From positions 70,641,475-70,705,474 of the forward strand of contig OZ024744.1 of assembly GCA_964016885.1 (NCBI GenBank): 64,000 nucleotides of DNA, read 5' to 3'. The notes beneath the pieces were generated by a model, which saw only the letters and a program-made list of their open reading frames with translations, was not told the DNA's origin and ran no database searches. This document shows, in pieces, positions 39,601 through 42,650 of the stretch. This stretch comes from Eledone cirrhosa. Its lineage: Eukaryota; Mollusca; Cephalopoda; Octopoda; Eledonidae. Every line of letters begins with the position of its first letter. The first letter of the stretch is position 1. A program made the position numbers and the translations under genes.

Positions 39601-39859
39601 GGCCAGACGAAGCAAAATTTTGTAAATTCCCACTTCCCCCACCGTCATCGCCGCCATTGCTTTCTATACAATTTCTCGTATTCAAGGGGTTATTTCGATA
39701 TTTTGACAGTTCTGATATGTTAGGTACGATGAATATACAAGCCCCAGTCCCTGGGGTCGGGCCTGAAGCAGGTCCTGTGGTTGTAGCGGCGGTGTTTAAG
39801 GGGTTAATTGCGTTTAATGTGTCCCTGGTTCTCGTCGTCGAAGATTCGATGTCGGCCAT
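5389..39859 (-). CDS. PAN3: PAN3, PAN2-PAN3 deadenylase subunit (5' ten exons, 3' end outside window)
   Basis: PAN3 is the adaptor of the cytoplasmic PAN2-PAN3 poly(A) nuclease. It dimerises, binds PABP and RNA, and recruits the PAN2 exonuclease. Ten exons join in phase on the minus strand, each bounded by GT and AG. Diagnostic stretches match animal PAN3 in order: FNDFGALN-like (DNFAALNLS), SPSQSPKISPSNSP, VGGTTYFYS, KANMPQFF, ELLNRHACSLLQID, PTEVDSYNQLYPLE, YCLKRIHGFRLANTKCM and LKEVFTTTAFG. The last two exons enter the pseudokinase N-lobe. The visible protein has 471 residues; the human protein is about 890, so roughly half is missing to the left. The ATG is preceded by an in-frame TAG (39914-39916) and has G at -3 and +4. 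No N-terminal CCCH zinc finger is encoded, so an upstream alternative exon is possible. Introns are large and repeat-filled. Identity is very secure; exon 1 and exon 2 are the least conserved. Confidence 0.95.
5506..6214. repeat. PAN3 intron 9: old SINE/RTE tails
   Basis: Position 5568-5640 starts with a (CAT)n tail in minus orientation. Position 5640-5930 is a plus-orientation tail with several ~50-base units of the type AAAGTGGTTGTGCTGG...CAAAAAGCACTC, then TTAGGAAGGGCATCCAGCCA. The 5945-6120 part is more decayed (TGGGTTAGACATATTTG). No coding sequence is supported. Confidence 0.65.
6215..6535 (+). repeat. tRNA-derived SINE (diverged)
   Basis: The head is GTGAAGGCACATGGTTTATTGGTTAGA with a B-box-like ATGAGTTTGATCCCC, and AAGACACTTTATTTCAGTG follows. 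It shares the head with the SINE at 52143 but has a different body (TGGAAATGTTTCCTTGGTC). Position 6536-6887 is AT-rich intron with a poly-C run and nothing else recognised. Confidence 0.7.
6888..7046 (-). CDS. PAN3: PAN3 exon 9 (start of pseudokinase domain)
   Basis: The 159 bases encode PTEVDSYNQLYPLEAPP, then YPTTCYKAVNTKDCITYCLK, then RIH. This is the first strand pair of the inactive kinase domain. The usual VAIK-type lysine strand reads YCLKRIHG, as in other PAN3 proteins. The acceptor is CCTTTCTAG and the donor CATG|GTAAAT. Confidence 0.95.
7047..7819. other. PAN3 intron 8, no gene seen
   Basis: AT-rich. A decayed SINE tail is visible around 7430-7500 (GGTGTTAGGAAAGGCATTCA). The remainder shows no repeat or ORF I can support. 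Confidence 0.6.
7820..7877 (-). CDS. PAN3: PAN3 exon 8
   Basis: The 58 bases encode ELLNRHACSLLQIDPAQHP plus one base, matching ELINRHLITMAQIDQADMP of human PAN3. The acceptor is CTTTTTCAG and the donor CCTG|GTAAAT. Confidence 0.95.
7878..9062. other. PAN3 intron 7, right of exon 8: SINE tail and unique AT-rich DNA
   Basis: Position 8559-8587 is a (TG)n(TA)n microsatellite. Position 8702-8900 is a plus-orientation SINE/RTE tail (GTGCCACGACAAAAAGCACC; AGGAAGGGCATCCAGCTGTA). Position 8901-9062 is partly SINE-like (CATCAGGATCTATAAAATAA). Nothing coding is supported. Confidence 0.65.
9063..9205 (-). pseudogene. Mariner transposase remnant (first catalytic Asp region)
   Basis: On the minus strand, 9087-9189 reads FLTQDECWVHHFEP, a stop, TERQSMQWKYSSSPTPKKAK, another stop. 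This matches the mariner-family transposase block DE.W.HHF.P followed by RQS..W and PKK.K. The D of TQDE corresponds to the first catalytic Asp (inference from family knowledge). At least two stops; no terminal repeats identified. Confidence 0.8.
9206..9661. other. PAN3 intron 7, left of exon 7, no gene seen
   Basis: Unique-looking AT-rich sequence with a poly-C run at 9530-9539. No repeat family or ORF is supported. Confidence 0.55.
9662..9784 (-). CDS. PAN3: PAN3 exon 7
   Basis: Forty-one codons begin with a short glutamine run (QQQQQ) made from CAG/CAA. They continue as VLPNYSFYPGMPSHIAHMK and KANMPQFFLPDEIKM, which align closely with the human region VFPNYHIYP followed by KANAPSFFMADELR. 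The acceptor is TTCCACAG and the donor ATG|GTAAGT. Confidence 0.95.
9785..10319. other. PAN3 intron 6, first part
   Basis: Position 9865-9970 is a decayed minus-orientation SINE fragment (ACATACAGCATGTCTTGAGC) of the type at 11630. The rest is unique AT-rich DNA. Confidence 0.5.
10320..10662 (+). other. Possible orphan exon or retrocopy fragment, function unknown
   Basis: An open frame starts right after an acceptor-like TTCTGATGACTTCAG and runs 113 codons to TAA at 10662. It reads SEDDVDIISDSKPIVEKGSS, a hydrophilic middle, and PPVAKRQRNDQPAVTMTL. The acidic VDIIS stretch resembles a SUMO-interacting motif and KRQR a basic patch. Composition is protein-like, unlike the surroundings. It lies antisense to PAN3 inside intron 6. 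I do not recognise the family. It could be a true exon of a nested gene, a piece of a captured transcript, or chance. Confidence 0.35.
10690..10990 (-). repeat. Decayed SINE fragments
   Basis: GTTTCTTCCAGAGAGAGAGA followed by CAACCCCAGTACTTGAATGG and TTGAGCTTAATGAGATTTGA matches the SINE type at 11630 (minus orientation). A second partial copy follows at 10865-10990. Confidence 0.6.
11029..11236. mobile_element. piggyBac-like MITE, copy 1
   Basis: Ends CCCTTTAGCATTTA and TTTAAATGCAAAAGGG, followed by TTAA on the right. The internal sequence (AATATCGAATCTATGA; TTTGAACAGAAAGAGGTGAG) is shared with copies at 13720, 22230, 27726, 30447 and 36227, here in the opposite orientation to the 13720 copy. 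Confidence 0.7.
11630..11938 (-). repeat. tRNA-derived SINE (full-length type, second family)
   Basis: On the minus strand the head is GGCGAATTGGCAGTCGTTAG. It is followed by AATCCCACCAAGGTCAACTT, GTCGATTCTTTCATTC and TGGGCTCCGCCAGGCTT. A matching plus-strand copy lies at 60945-61228. Position 11237-11629 contains only a short (TA)n and AT-rich DNA. Confidence 0.75.
12125..12190 (-). CDS. PAN3: PAN3 exon 6
   Basis: Twenty-two codons encode ENVGGTTYFYSPEDFAPQYP. The VGGTTYFY core is essentially invariant in animal PAN3. The acceptor is TTTTTAG and the donor GTT|GTAAGT. Confidence 0.95.
12191..13019. other. PAN3 intron 5, left part: decayed SINE tails
   Basis: Position 12365-12590 is an old tail (TGTGGTTAAAAAGGGTTGCC; CCCCATGTTGGCATGGGC). 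Position 12600-12760 resembles the multi-unit tails seen near 34 kb (GAGTGGATATCCTTCCTGGC). No coding sequence is supported. Confidence 0.5.
13020..13623. repeat. Long inverted repeat carrying decayed coding sequence
   Basis: Arms 13020-13197 and 13437-13623 are inverted copies sharing AGAAAGAGCTATTGA, CAAATGGAAACTATGTGAAG and TTAGTGGTAAATCC, with about 240 bases between them. On the minus strand the right arm reads VEWINLKLERAIESTIS, a stop, LTKNKWKLCEEFVNLA, a stop, then KVKIDKYDEDSSSGIINSN. So it was probably once coding. I do not recognise the family. Confidence 0.6.
13720..13917. mobile_element. piggyBac-like MITE, copy 2
   Basis: Ends CCCTTTAGCATTTAAACC and GGCTAAAGGG, with TTAA on the right and ATAA on the left. 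The internal block TCTTTCTGTTCAAACTGGCT is shared by the family. 198 bases; non-coding. Confidence 0.75.
13918..14764. other. PAN3 intron 5, right part, no gene seen
   Basis: Contains a (CATA)n run near 14028-14058 and otherwise AT-rich DNA. The block at 14356-14460 (CACTGCCTAAGATTTTCAAA; GGTGTTTGGAACACAACTTA) is repeated at 15280-15400 in intron 4, so an unnamed dispersed repeat is present. Confidence 0.55.
14765..14925 (-). CDS. PAN3: PAN3 exon 5
   Basis: The 161 bases encode SVSIMSGTSPSQSPKISPSN and more. They match the SLSAGSSPLHSPKITPHTSP stretch of the human protein. The acceptor is TTTCATTTTCAG and the donor CAG|GTAAAT. Repeated SP/TP sites suggest proline-directed phosphorylation (inference). 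Confidence 0.95.
14926..16147. other. PAN3 intron 4, left part
   Basis: Position 15276-15410 is the second copy of the unnamed repeat of 14356. Position 15040-15130 has TA/CA-rich stretches. Otherwise unique AT-rich sequence; no gene supported. Confidence 0.5.
16148..16487 (+). pseudogene. LINE C-terminal fragment (GHV family 2)
   Basis: Reads RDRISNEEVRNRIWQAIRPY, EDLLTIVKKRKLRWYGHVTR and SSGLVKTALQRTIQEG. After a frameshift near 16340 it continues as WEDNIPEWTGMRLGATMRKA and EEWKELVARSSVAPQKS. This is the C-terminus of a non-LTR retrotransposon ORF distinct from the RTE copies. It ends in a (GATA)n tail at about 16480. Coding is broken, so it is a dead copy. Confidence 0.8.
16488..18225. 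other. PAN3 intron 4, right part: old tails and simple repeats
   Basis: Position 16920-17330 is a decayed multi-unit SINE tail (TCTATGACTGGATGTCCTTC; TTATTGGGTGCATTTTATCA) with a 32-base poly-T at about 17191-17222. Position 17698-17722 is (GA)n. Position 17740-17940 is GT/AG-rich. No coding sequence is supported. Confidence 0.55.
18226..18361 (-). CDS. PAN3: PAN3 exon 4 (region of the PABP-binding motif)
   Basis: The 136 bases follow a strong acceptor (CTCTTTCTAG) and end with donor CCTG|GTATGT. The exon encodes DSTPTLRDYVRKSP followed by a Ser/Thr/Pro-rich stretch. By position, TPTLRDYVRKS corresponds to the PAM2 segment (PTASEFIPK) of human PAN3, but the key Phe is Tyr and the following Pro is Arg. 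Confidence 0.9.
18442..18600. repeat. Foldback element family A, copy 2
   Basis: Starts AGTAATAATAATAAATGTGA after (TA)n and holds the AATCGCTGCTTTCACCCTTA hairpin. About 80 bases of the left arm seen in copy 1 are missing. It ends ACTTTAATCTGTTATTTTAA next to (TA)(CA)n. Confidence 0.8.
18969..19192 (+). repeat. SINE/RTE 3' tail
   Basis: GTGGTCGTGTAGGCAACACA, CAAAAAGCACCCAGCACAC, TTAGGAAGGGCATCCAGCCA and a (GAT)n end at 19192. Position 18601-18968 is TA/CA microsatellites and AT-rich DNA. Confidence 0.75.
19193..20013. other. PAN3 intron 3, AT-rich stretch, nothing recognised
   Basis: No repeat family, ORF or exon that I can support. I also looked here for an extra PAN3 exon with a canonical PAM2 motif and did not see one. 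Confidence 0.5.
20014..20245. repeat. AT-rich foldback (inverted repeat)
   Basis: Arms of roughly 110 bases (20014-20127 and 20138-20245) share CTATCAG, AAATTTGAAA-type and CATATATTAA blocks in opposite orientation around a short centre at 20130. Arms differ at several positions. Probably a decayed MITE. Confidence 0.6.
20246..20900. other. PAN3 intron 3, no gene seen
   Basis: AT-rich; no supported feature. The sequence from 20906 on is LINE-derived. Confidence 0.5.
20906..21120 (-). pseudogene. Ancient RTE fragment (YADD region)
   Basis: GTCATAGTCATACAGGTACC, ACTATAATGAACAGGAG and CATATGGCTTGTACTACTTT parallel the full RTE copy at 32000-32210 (GTCATCAGCATACAGGAG; ACTATGATGAACAGGAG; CATGGCTTGTACCGCTTT). 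This is the segment around the YADD box on the minus strand, heavily mutated. Confidence 0.7.
21309..21592 (-). repeat. Two abutting SINE copies
   Basis: Position 21309-21475 is a CORE-like SINE in minus orientation (TTTCTACTTTTGGCACAAGG; CGGCGGGATTTAAACTCAGA). Position 21475-21592 is the head of the other SINE family (TGTCTTGCTCAAAGACACAA; AGCTCTCTAACCGCTAAG). Position 21270-21308 repeats the second type (CAGCTGACTAAACAGGAAC), so one SINE probably inserted in another. Confidence 0.7.
21672..21912 (+). repeat. SINE/RTE 3' tail with two GTGTAGG units
   Basis: GTGTAGGTCTCACGACAAAA and GTGTAGGCAACACGGTAAAA are successive units of the tail. GGTGTTAGGAAGGGCATCCA and a GATGATAATGA end follow. Same subfamily as the RTE tail at 29178. 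Confidence 0.75.
21913..22229. other. PAN3 intron 3, no gene seen
   Basis: Rich in ACACAT/ATACA runs; no ORF or repeat family supported. Confidence 0.5.
22230..22431. mobile_element. piggyBac-like MITE, copy 3 (diverged)
   Basis: CCTTTCAGTAATTGATG at the left and AAGTGCTAAAGGG at the right. The internal sequence GAACAGAAAGAGGTGAGAG places it in the family, orientation as in copy 1. Right flank GTTA rather than TTAA. Confidence 0.6.
22432..23278. other. PAN3 intron 3, right part
   Basis: Position 22440-22620 and 22975-23090 have old SINE-like fragments (TTGATAAAGTACTAGTTC; AAGACACTTGCCCAAAATGC). A poly-A/CAAAC tract lies at 22740-22773. No coding sequence is supported. Confidence 0.5.
23279..23416 (-). 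CDS. PAN3: PAN3 exon 3
   Basis: It has 46 whole codons, with acceptor ATTGACAG and donor CAA|GTTAGT. It encodes DDNLNDNFAALNLSSPTPSQ near its end, matching the LFNDFGALNIS segment of vertebrate PAN3. A second in-phase AG lies 6 bases into the exon, so a two-residue acceptor variant is possible. Confidence 0.9.
23417..24430. other. PAN3 intron 2, left end: decayed tandem tail units
   Basis: Position 23590-23840 is C+T-rich (serine/proline-like in translation, not convincing as coding). Position 23850-24170 repeats a unit of the kind CTAGTGCTGATGCCACAATT about four times at ~80-base spacing. It is followed at 24175-24340 by a plus-orientation SINE tail (TGTTACAAAGGCATCCAGCC). Confidence 0.55.
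24432..24640 (-). pseudogene. Ancient RTE fragment (zinc-finger region)
   Basis: CATCTCTTGTGTACCCATAG, ACTGAGCAAGAACATTTCCC and AATCTGGGCCCTATTTTC correspond to the PHD-like finger of the RTE ORF (31760-31890). The first Cys pair is damaged (frame reads CSCSVS). It ends in (CA)n. Confidence 0.7.
24641..25407. other. PAN3 intron 2, AT-rich with microsatellites
   Basis: (CA)n at 24668-24682, (TA)n at 25378-25407, and a GATGATGAT end at about 24940 marking an old SINE tail. Position 24715-24860 and 25140-25280 share AACCCTTTGG/CAAAGGGGCC type ends. No gene is supported. Confidence 0.5.
25408..26142. other. PAN3 intron 2: short tails
   Basis: Position 25408-25446 is a bare (CAT)n plus TTTTACATCCGCTTTTCCAC tail stub. 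Position 25770-25890 is a plus-orientation tail (AAAAAGCACCCAGCCATAGA; CAACCCGTCTAACCCATAC). The remainder is AT-rich, with no coding sequence. Confidence 0.55.
26143..26320 (-). repeat. SINE/RTE 3' tail
   Basis: (CATCAT)n, TTTAACATCTATTTTCCCTC, TGCATGGGTTAGACAGG and CAGCTGGATGCTTTCC. The adjacent RTE copy starts right after at a second (ATC)n. Confidence 0.7.
26322..27226 (-). mobile_element. RTE LINE, third subfamily, frameshifted
   Basis: A 5'-truncated copy starts within the thumb region (LWKQQLEARGLRVNLAKTKV on the minus strand) and ends in (GAT)n. The ORF is split by a frameshift near 26690-26700 (after HGSETWAETGEK). A further frameshift/stop lies around 26560 between RERRLR and YGHVMRMEDD. 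Confidence 0.85.
26337..27226 (-). pseudogene. RTE ORF C-terminal half, broken
   Basis: Contains the PHD-like finger with all ligands kept: PCSICRKG, IKCTQCRSWVHKRC, YVCSRCTG. DSFRYLGDQISMGGGCSEA, LYDACVRSAMLHGSETWA and, in another frame, ASMLRWMCSVNVRERPSINV and YGHVMRMEDDRWVKKC follow. It ends DAMLNKTRPTF. It differs strongly in sequence from the other two subfamilies yet keeps the finger spacing. Confidence 0.8.
27242..27405 (+). repeat. SINE/RTE 3' tail
   Basis: CACTGTAAATGTGGTTGGTG, AGGAAGGGCATCCAGCCGTA and GTGTGGAAGATAGACGTATG, ending GATGATGAT. Followed by TA/TG microsatellites to 27512; 27513-27725 has nothing recognised. Confidence 0.75.
27726..27923. mobile_element. piggyBac-like MITE, copy 4 (TTAA both sides)
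   Basis: TCCTTTAGCATTTAAACTGG at the left and TTCTAAAGGG at the right, flanked by TTAA at 27722-27725 and 27924-27927. This copy gives the clearest TTAA target duplication in the window. Confidence 0.8.
28080..28770 (-). repeat. Three head-to-tail SINE copies
   Basis: Three minus-orientation copies begin near 28090, 28319 and 28556 (TTTCTACTTTTGGCACAAAG type), each ending before a CCAATCCACT...GATGATG joint. Spacing is about 230 bases. They differ from each other by many changes, so the triplication is old. Position 28771-29039 is mostly unrecognised. Confidence 0.7.
28985..29176 (-). pseudogene. Decayed RTE fragment, host of the next insertion
   Basis: ACATCATCCCATGTTTTTC, CAGCCTTCTCTCTCGTACAC and ACATCCAATTCCTCTTATTC parallel the third RTE subfamily at 26440-26600. 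The copy is cut at 29176 by the (ATC)n end of another RTE. Confidence 0.65.
29178..29986 (-). mobile_element. RTE LINE, second subfamily, with triplicated 3' tail unit
   Basis: A truncated copy holding only the last 69 codons (ORF 29777-29985: RHVMRMKVDSCITKC, HGIGRPRKTWDELIN, SVTEKTRLT) plus the 3' UTR. The UTR contains three consecutive 112-base units (29279-29390, 29391-29502, 29503-29614), where the related copy at 3845 has one. A poly-G run of 13 lies near 29718-29730. Confidence 0.85.
29279..29614. repeat. 3 x 112-bp tandem repeat in LINE 3' UTR
   Basis: Each unit starts GACTGTCTGG and carries TTTTCTACAG, GGATGCCCTTCCTAACACC and GCCACATTACAGCGTG. Units differ at only a handful of positions. 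They are bounded at 29615 by the same GACTGT that continues into the normal tail. Confidence 0.95.
29987..30446. other. PAN3 intron 2: (TA)n and decayed SINE
   Basis: (TA)n at 29987-30017. Position 30125-30330 is a minus-orientation SINE remnant (AAGTTGACCCCAATGAGATT; CTAATCCTTCACCCC). No coding sequence. Confidence 0.55.
30447..30566. mobile_element. piggyBac-like MITE, copy 5 (left-truncated)
   Basis: CAAAATAAATAACATCAAAA, TAGATTCGATGTTATGTGAG and a right end TGTTAAAGGG followed by TTAA. The left terminal repeat is missing. Confidence 0.65.
30758..33092 (-). mobile_element. RTE LINE, first subfamily, longest copy
   Basis: The copy runs on the minus strand from 33092, where it starts abruptly in (TA)n, to a (GAT)n end at 30758. 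It carries a 678-codon open frame, a ~300-base 3' UTR with two tail units, and a poly-G/poly-C run at 31022-31038. The 5' part (endonuclease) is missing. The absence of any stop in 2 kb shows it is recent. It is the reference for the tails, deletions and fragments described elsewhere. Confidence 0.92.
31056..33092 (-). CDS. RTE reverse transcriptase with PHD-like zinc finger (5'-truncated ORF)
   Basis: This ORF product would copy RTE RNA into DNA at a nicked target. The frame is open from the element edge; the first Met is residue 138. Motifs in order: ATGPSGIAAEML (about 143-154), CYKGKGDALDRGNYRGI (fingers), FVDLEKAFDRV with the first catalytic Asp (about 268-278), HQGSVLSPLLF (about 328-338), YADDLALI (about 359-366) and LKVNMTKTKVL. 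A PHD-like finger follows at about 416-459 (31716-31847). FCYLGDRI, the HGSETWAL region and RRLRWYGHVMRM complete the C-terminus. The usual N-terminal APE endonuclease is absent through truncation, so the copy is not autonomous. The finger sits between the RT palm/thumb and the C-terminal domain. Confidence 0.93.
33132..33626 (-). mobile_element. RTE LINE, second subfamily, short 3' copy
   Basis: Lies between (TA)n tracts. The ORF part (33481-33626) encodes GSHGVGRPRKTWDDLI, LHLSKTMSLDQDLWRY and ends LQKTRLA. A single-unit tail with TTTTTACCGTATTACCTACA. (CAT)n end at 33132. Confidence 0.85.
33660..34480 (-). repeat. Two SINE/RTE tails, one with a triplicated unit
   Basis: Position 33672-33850 is a tail (TAGCATGGGTTAGACGGG; CTATGACTGGATGTCC). 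Position 33868-34480 starts with (ATC)n. It repeats a block (TACTGGGTGCTTTTATTGTG; GGATGCCCTTATTAACATC) three times, at 34115, 34259 and 34401, i.e. every ~143 bases. Confidence 0.7.
34481..34963. other. PAN3 intron 2, no gene seen
   Basis: G-rich plus-strand stretch 34525-34700 (GGGGGGAGGGGGT), (TA)n at 34740-34762, then AT-rich DNA. Nothing coding is supported. Confidence 0.5.
34964..35290 (-). repeat. SINE/RTE 3' tail, third type
   Basis: (ATC)n, TTTAACGTCCATCTTCCACG, AGCATGGGTTAGACGG, ACAGTTGGATGCCCTTCC and a single ACTTTACAGTGTGGACTG unit. Ends at GATGATGATATATA. Confidence 0.75.
35291..36226. other. PAN3 intron 2: SINE remnants
   Basis: Position 35545-35660 is a minus-orientation CORE-like SINE remnant (AGTACTTTATTTTACTGATC). 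Position 36012-36110 is a plus-orientation tail (GAGCAAGACATGGTCATCTG; CTAACCCATGCTAACGTGG). The rest is AT-rich. Confidence 0.6.
36227..36421. mobile_element. piggyBac-like MITE, copy 6
   Basis: Left GCCTTTCGTATTCAAACTGG preceded by CTAA; right GAATGCTAAAGGG followed by TTAA. Internal block shared with copies 2 and 4. Confidence 0.75.
36422..36920. other. PAN3 intron 2, right end
   Basis: Position 36425-36730 holds ~3 decayed units of the kind seen at 34115 (GTATACTGGGAGCATTAATG). A 20-base poly-A lies at 36895-36914, beside the exon 2 donor. Confidence 0.5.
36921..37015 (-). CDS. PAN3: PAN3 exon 2
   Basis: The 95 bases encode GIGDSMANNGDQYFTATF and continue to SPLMM. They align with the region of human PAN3 that reads DSYFSTSF followed by GSPV. 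The acceptor is CTATAG and the donor ATG|GTAAGG. It follows exon 1 in phase 1 and ends in phase 0. A poly(A) run on the plus strand lies directly beside the donor. Confidence 0.85.
37016..39498. repeat. PAN3 intron 1: degenerate tandem array
   Basis: Blocks recur with roughly 140-170 base spacing. AGAAATC-TAGC-GA-T occurs at 39530 (exon 1), 39020 and 38880, with weaker forms near 38730, 38570 and 38410. GGGACCT with a following CGCCCA occurs at 39050, 38620 and 38465. The TTCTTAACAAAAACAGC block at 39267 recurs at 37430. TGAATTTACCTGAATGATC at 38870 repeats the exon 1 donor. Copies are much diverged. No ORF longer than background. Confidence 0.6.
39499..39859 (-). CDS. PAN3: PAN3 exon 1 (N-terminus, low complexity)
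   Basis: It starts MADIESSTTRTRDTL and encodes 120 residues plus one base, rich in Thr, Asn, Gly and acidic residues, with no recognisable fold. The donor is TCAG|GTAAAGTT. The left-over G joins exon 2 as a Gly codon. The 3' part of the exon belongs to a degenerate tandem array that continues into intron 1. The N-terminus of PAN3 is expected to be disordered, so poor conservation is not surprising. The start is the first Met after an in-frame TAG. A pyrimidine-rich CACTAG just upstream (about 39914) could also serve as an acceptor for an unseen upstream exon. Confidence 0.8.
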
Positions 39860-39869
39860 AGCAAGCTTG

Positions 39870-42650
39870 TGGTGGTGGTGGTGAAAAGAGATGGCTTGTA
39901 ACGTGGTAGCTACCTAGTGGTAGTGGTGAGAGTAGATATGGGATGTCGTGATAGTGGTGGTGAGTGCTTTGTTGTGGTGGTGGTGAGAGTAAAGAATGTA
40001 CGTCGTTGTAGTAGTCGTGGTGTCACTGCTGCGGGGTTTTGGTTGTTTATTAAAGTGGTAGCCGTTTGTAGTAGAGGTGAGAGTATATGAATAAAAGCAG
40101 TCGTAGTAGTCGTCATACTTACTTAATTTATAGAGGTGGCTGTTTGTTGTGGTAGTGGTGAGAGTAAAGAATATAGGTCATTGCAATAGTGGTGGTGTTT
40201 TAAAGGGGGGAAGGGGCCTAGTGAGGTGGTTGTTTGTTGTGGTAGTAGTGGGAGTAGAAAACACGATGTCGTCGTTGCCGTAGCCGTGGCATTTTTGGTC
40301 GAGAAATGAAGTGGGTGTTTGTTATGGTAGTAGTGGGAGTAAACAATTAAAAACCTCAATGTCGTCGTTGTAGCCGTCACATTTTTGGTTGATAAACGAG
40401 GTGGGTGTTTGTTGTGGTATTAGTGGGAGTAGATAATTGTATATCGTGATCATAACTGTGACACTTTTTGGTTGATTAATGAGGTGGCTGCTATTTGTGG
40501 TGAGAGTAAAATATGTACACCGTCGTGGGGTTTTGGTGATGTATCGACGTGGTTGCTTGTTGTGACGGTAGTGTGAGTAGAAGATATAGGTTGTCGTGAG
40601 ACATTAATGTGGTAATGGTGAGAGTAAAAGACTGTGTTGTGATAGTTGTGATACTATAGTAATGTATTAAGGTAGTTGCTTTGTTGTGGTCGTTGATTGT
40701 AGTAGTTGCTTAAATGATTTAAAGAAGAGGTAGCTTTTTTGTATTTGGCGATTATAATAGAGGCTGTGTGGTTTGGTAGTTTGTTGTTCTAGTGGTATGA
40801 ATAAAGACTACGTAAGTGACTAGAGTTTTGGTATGGTGAGAGTAAATAACGTGTGTAGTTGTCTTTGTGCTTTGGTTTGGTTATTTATTTTAAAAGATAA
40901 AGTGAAATGGCCGTGGTGCGAGGTTCTCAGTGGTATTTTGAGGCGGTTGCTTATGATTGCAGTCGTCGTAATAGTGGCGCTGTAGTGATGTATTTAGGTG
41001 GTTGCTTTGTTGTGGTGTTAGTCGAAGTAAAGAATGAACGTCATTGTAGTAGTCGTGGTGTGCCCGCTGCTGCTGTTTTAGTCATTTAAGCTGGTAGATG
41101 TTTATGGTTGGAGTAAGACTTCTTACGTCGTGGTGTTTTCGTCGTCGGAGTAAAGAAAATGTGTGTAGGTGTAGTAGTTGTGATGTATTTTTTGTATTTT
41201 TGCTAATTTAGTGAGGTGGTAGTGAAACTAAAGGATATATGTAGTTGTAGTAGTGGTGACTTTGCTACTGTTTTAATCATTTATTGAGGTGATCGTTGTG
41301 GTGGATGTGTTTTTATTTATATATTTATTATAGTTGACAATCCTTTGTAAGCGGTAAACGAAATGTAAACAAACGAATCGATATATTCCATTAACGTCTA
41401 TACATACATATGTGTTTGTGTAATACAAGTATTTATTGGTTTATATGTATTAGATATTTACCCTCTACTTTCTTTATAAAATACTAAGCTGATAAATGGT
41501 CTTCCTTATCCACACACACACACACATATATATATAGTGCAAAGGTAAAAAAAAAGCGGTCTATGCACTGTACAGAACCAAAGTATATTATAAGTTCTCA
41601 GCATATATATGCTGAGAACTTATGTACTTTTTTTCTGTACAGTGCATAGAGCGCTTTTTACAGTGCTCTTTTTATAAATTTACCGTATAATCGAATATAG
41701 CTTCTCTCATCTTTACCAGGATCTATATTGGTAAACCCCAATATAACCATATATGTGTTTGTGTGTGTGTATAATATACGAAGTCAATTCGTTTGTTTAC
41801 ATTTTGTCCTTATAACGTTTATGAAGTGGAGCGCCTTGTGGGTTTTAATGCGGTGGTATTTGTTTGTTGATGGTGAGAATAAAGAAAGTATGCGGTTGTA
41901 GCCGTAGTGGTATGTCGTTTGACGCTTTGGTTGTTTGGAGTGGTACTAGTATTAGTAGTAGTGAGAGTAATTAGTTTCAGAAGTAGCTGCTTGTTGTGAT
42001 AGTGCGAGTAAAAAGTCTCTCTGTCGTGGCCGTTGTAGTTTTGGTAATGTATTGAGGTGGTTGCTTTGTTGTGGCAGTGGTGAGAGTAAAAGAATGTATA
42101 TTGAGGTGGCTGGTTGTTGTTGTGGTGTTTGAGAATAGACGAACTATGTAGTAATAGTAGTAGTAGTAGTAGTGGCGGTGGTGGTAGTAGTAGTAGTAAT
42201 GGTGGTGGTGGTGGTAGTAGTTGTAATGGTGGTGGTAGTGGTAGTAATTGTAGTAGTAGTAGTAGTAGCGATGAGTAGTGGTGGTGAAAGTAAATGTTTT
42301 GGTGATTTAATGAGGTGGTAGCAGATTTTAGTGGTGGTAGTGAGAGCAAATAATCTAAGTCGTCGTTGTACCTGTAGTGAGTGGTTTATCGCTTCTTTTT
42401 TTTCGCTACTTTGGTTTTTTTTTCTTTTAGTGACGTGGTAGCTATCTGTAGTAATGGTGGGAGTATAAGATTATATCCCTGTCACAGTAGCGCTGATGAT
42501 TTAAGGTAGTGACGTGGTAGCTCCTTATAGTGGTGGGAAGAGTAAAGCTTTGTTGTGGTAATGGTGAGAGAAGAATGTACATAACCGTAGCTGTAGTGGC
42601 AATAGATTGAGAGATAGTAGTAGTAGGAGCAACAAAAAAAGTAGCAGTGT
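39870..42650. repeat. G+T-rich degenerate minisatellite upstream of PAN3
   Basis: A motif of the kind GTTGTGGTAGTGGTGAGAGTAA recurs more than 20 times. Examples begin near 39970, 40145, 40240, 40325, 40410, 40550, 41870, 42070 and 42340, often followed by GTCGTTGTAGTAGTCGTGG. Spacing is about 85-120 bases. On the plus strand C is scarce, so both strands give long low-complexity frames that I do not regard as genes. It is interrupted at 41340-41820 by a palindromic element. Confidence 0.75.
41361..41804. repeat. Nested palindromic element within the minisatellite
   Basis: Outer inverted ends AAATGTAAACAAACGAAT (41361-41378) and its complement (41787-41804). Inner arms AAGCGGTCTATGCACTGTAC at 41554-41575 and 41635-41656. 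A perfect 32-base palindrome at 41591-41622 (TAAGTTCTCAGCATAT and its complement). Likely a foldback MITE; no coding. Confidence 0.7.

Noticed and set aside
39910..40380. Minus-strand Thr/His-rich frames next to the PAN3 start
   Set aside because: Same minisatellite; periodic in step with the DNA repeat.
41819..42349. 176-codon minus-strand frame rich in Leu, Pro and Thr
   Set aside because: Low-complexity translation of the G+T-rich minisatellite; no domain, no splice or start context, and similar frames occur across the whole array.
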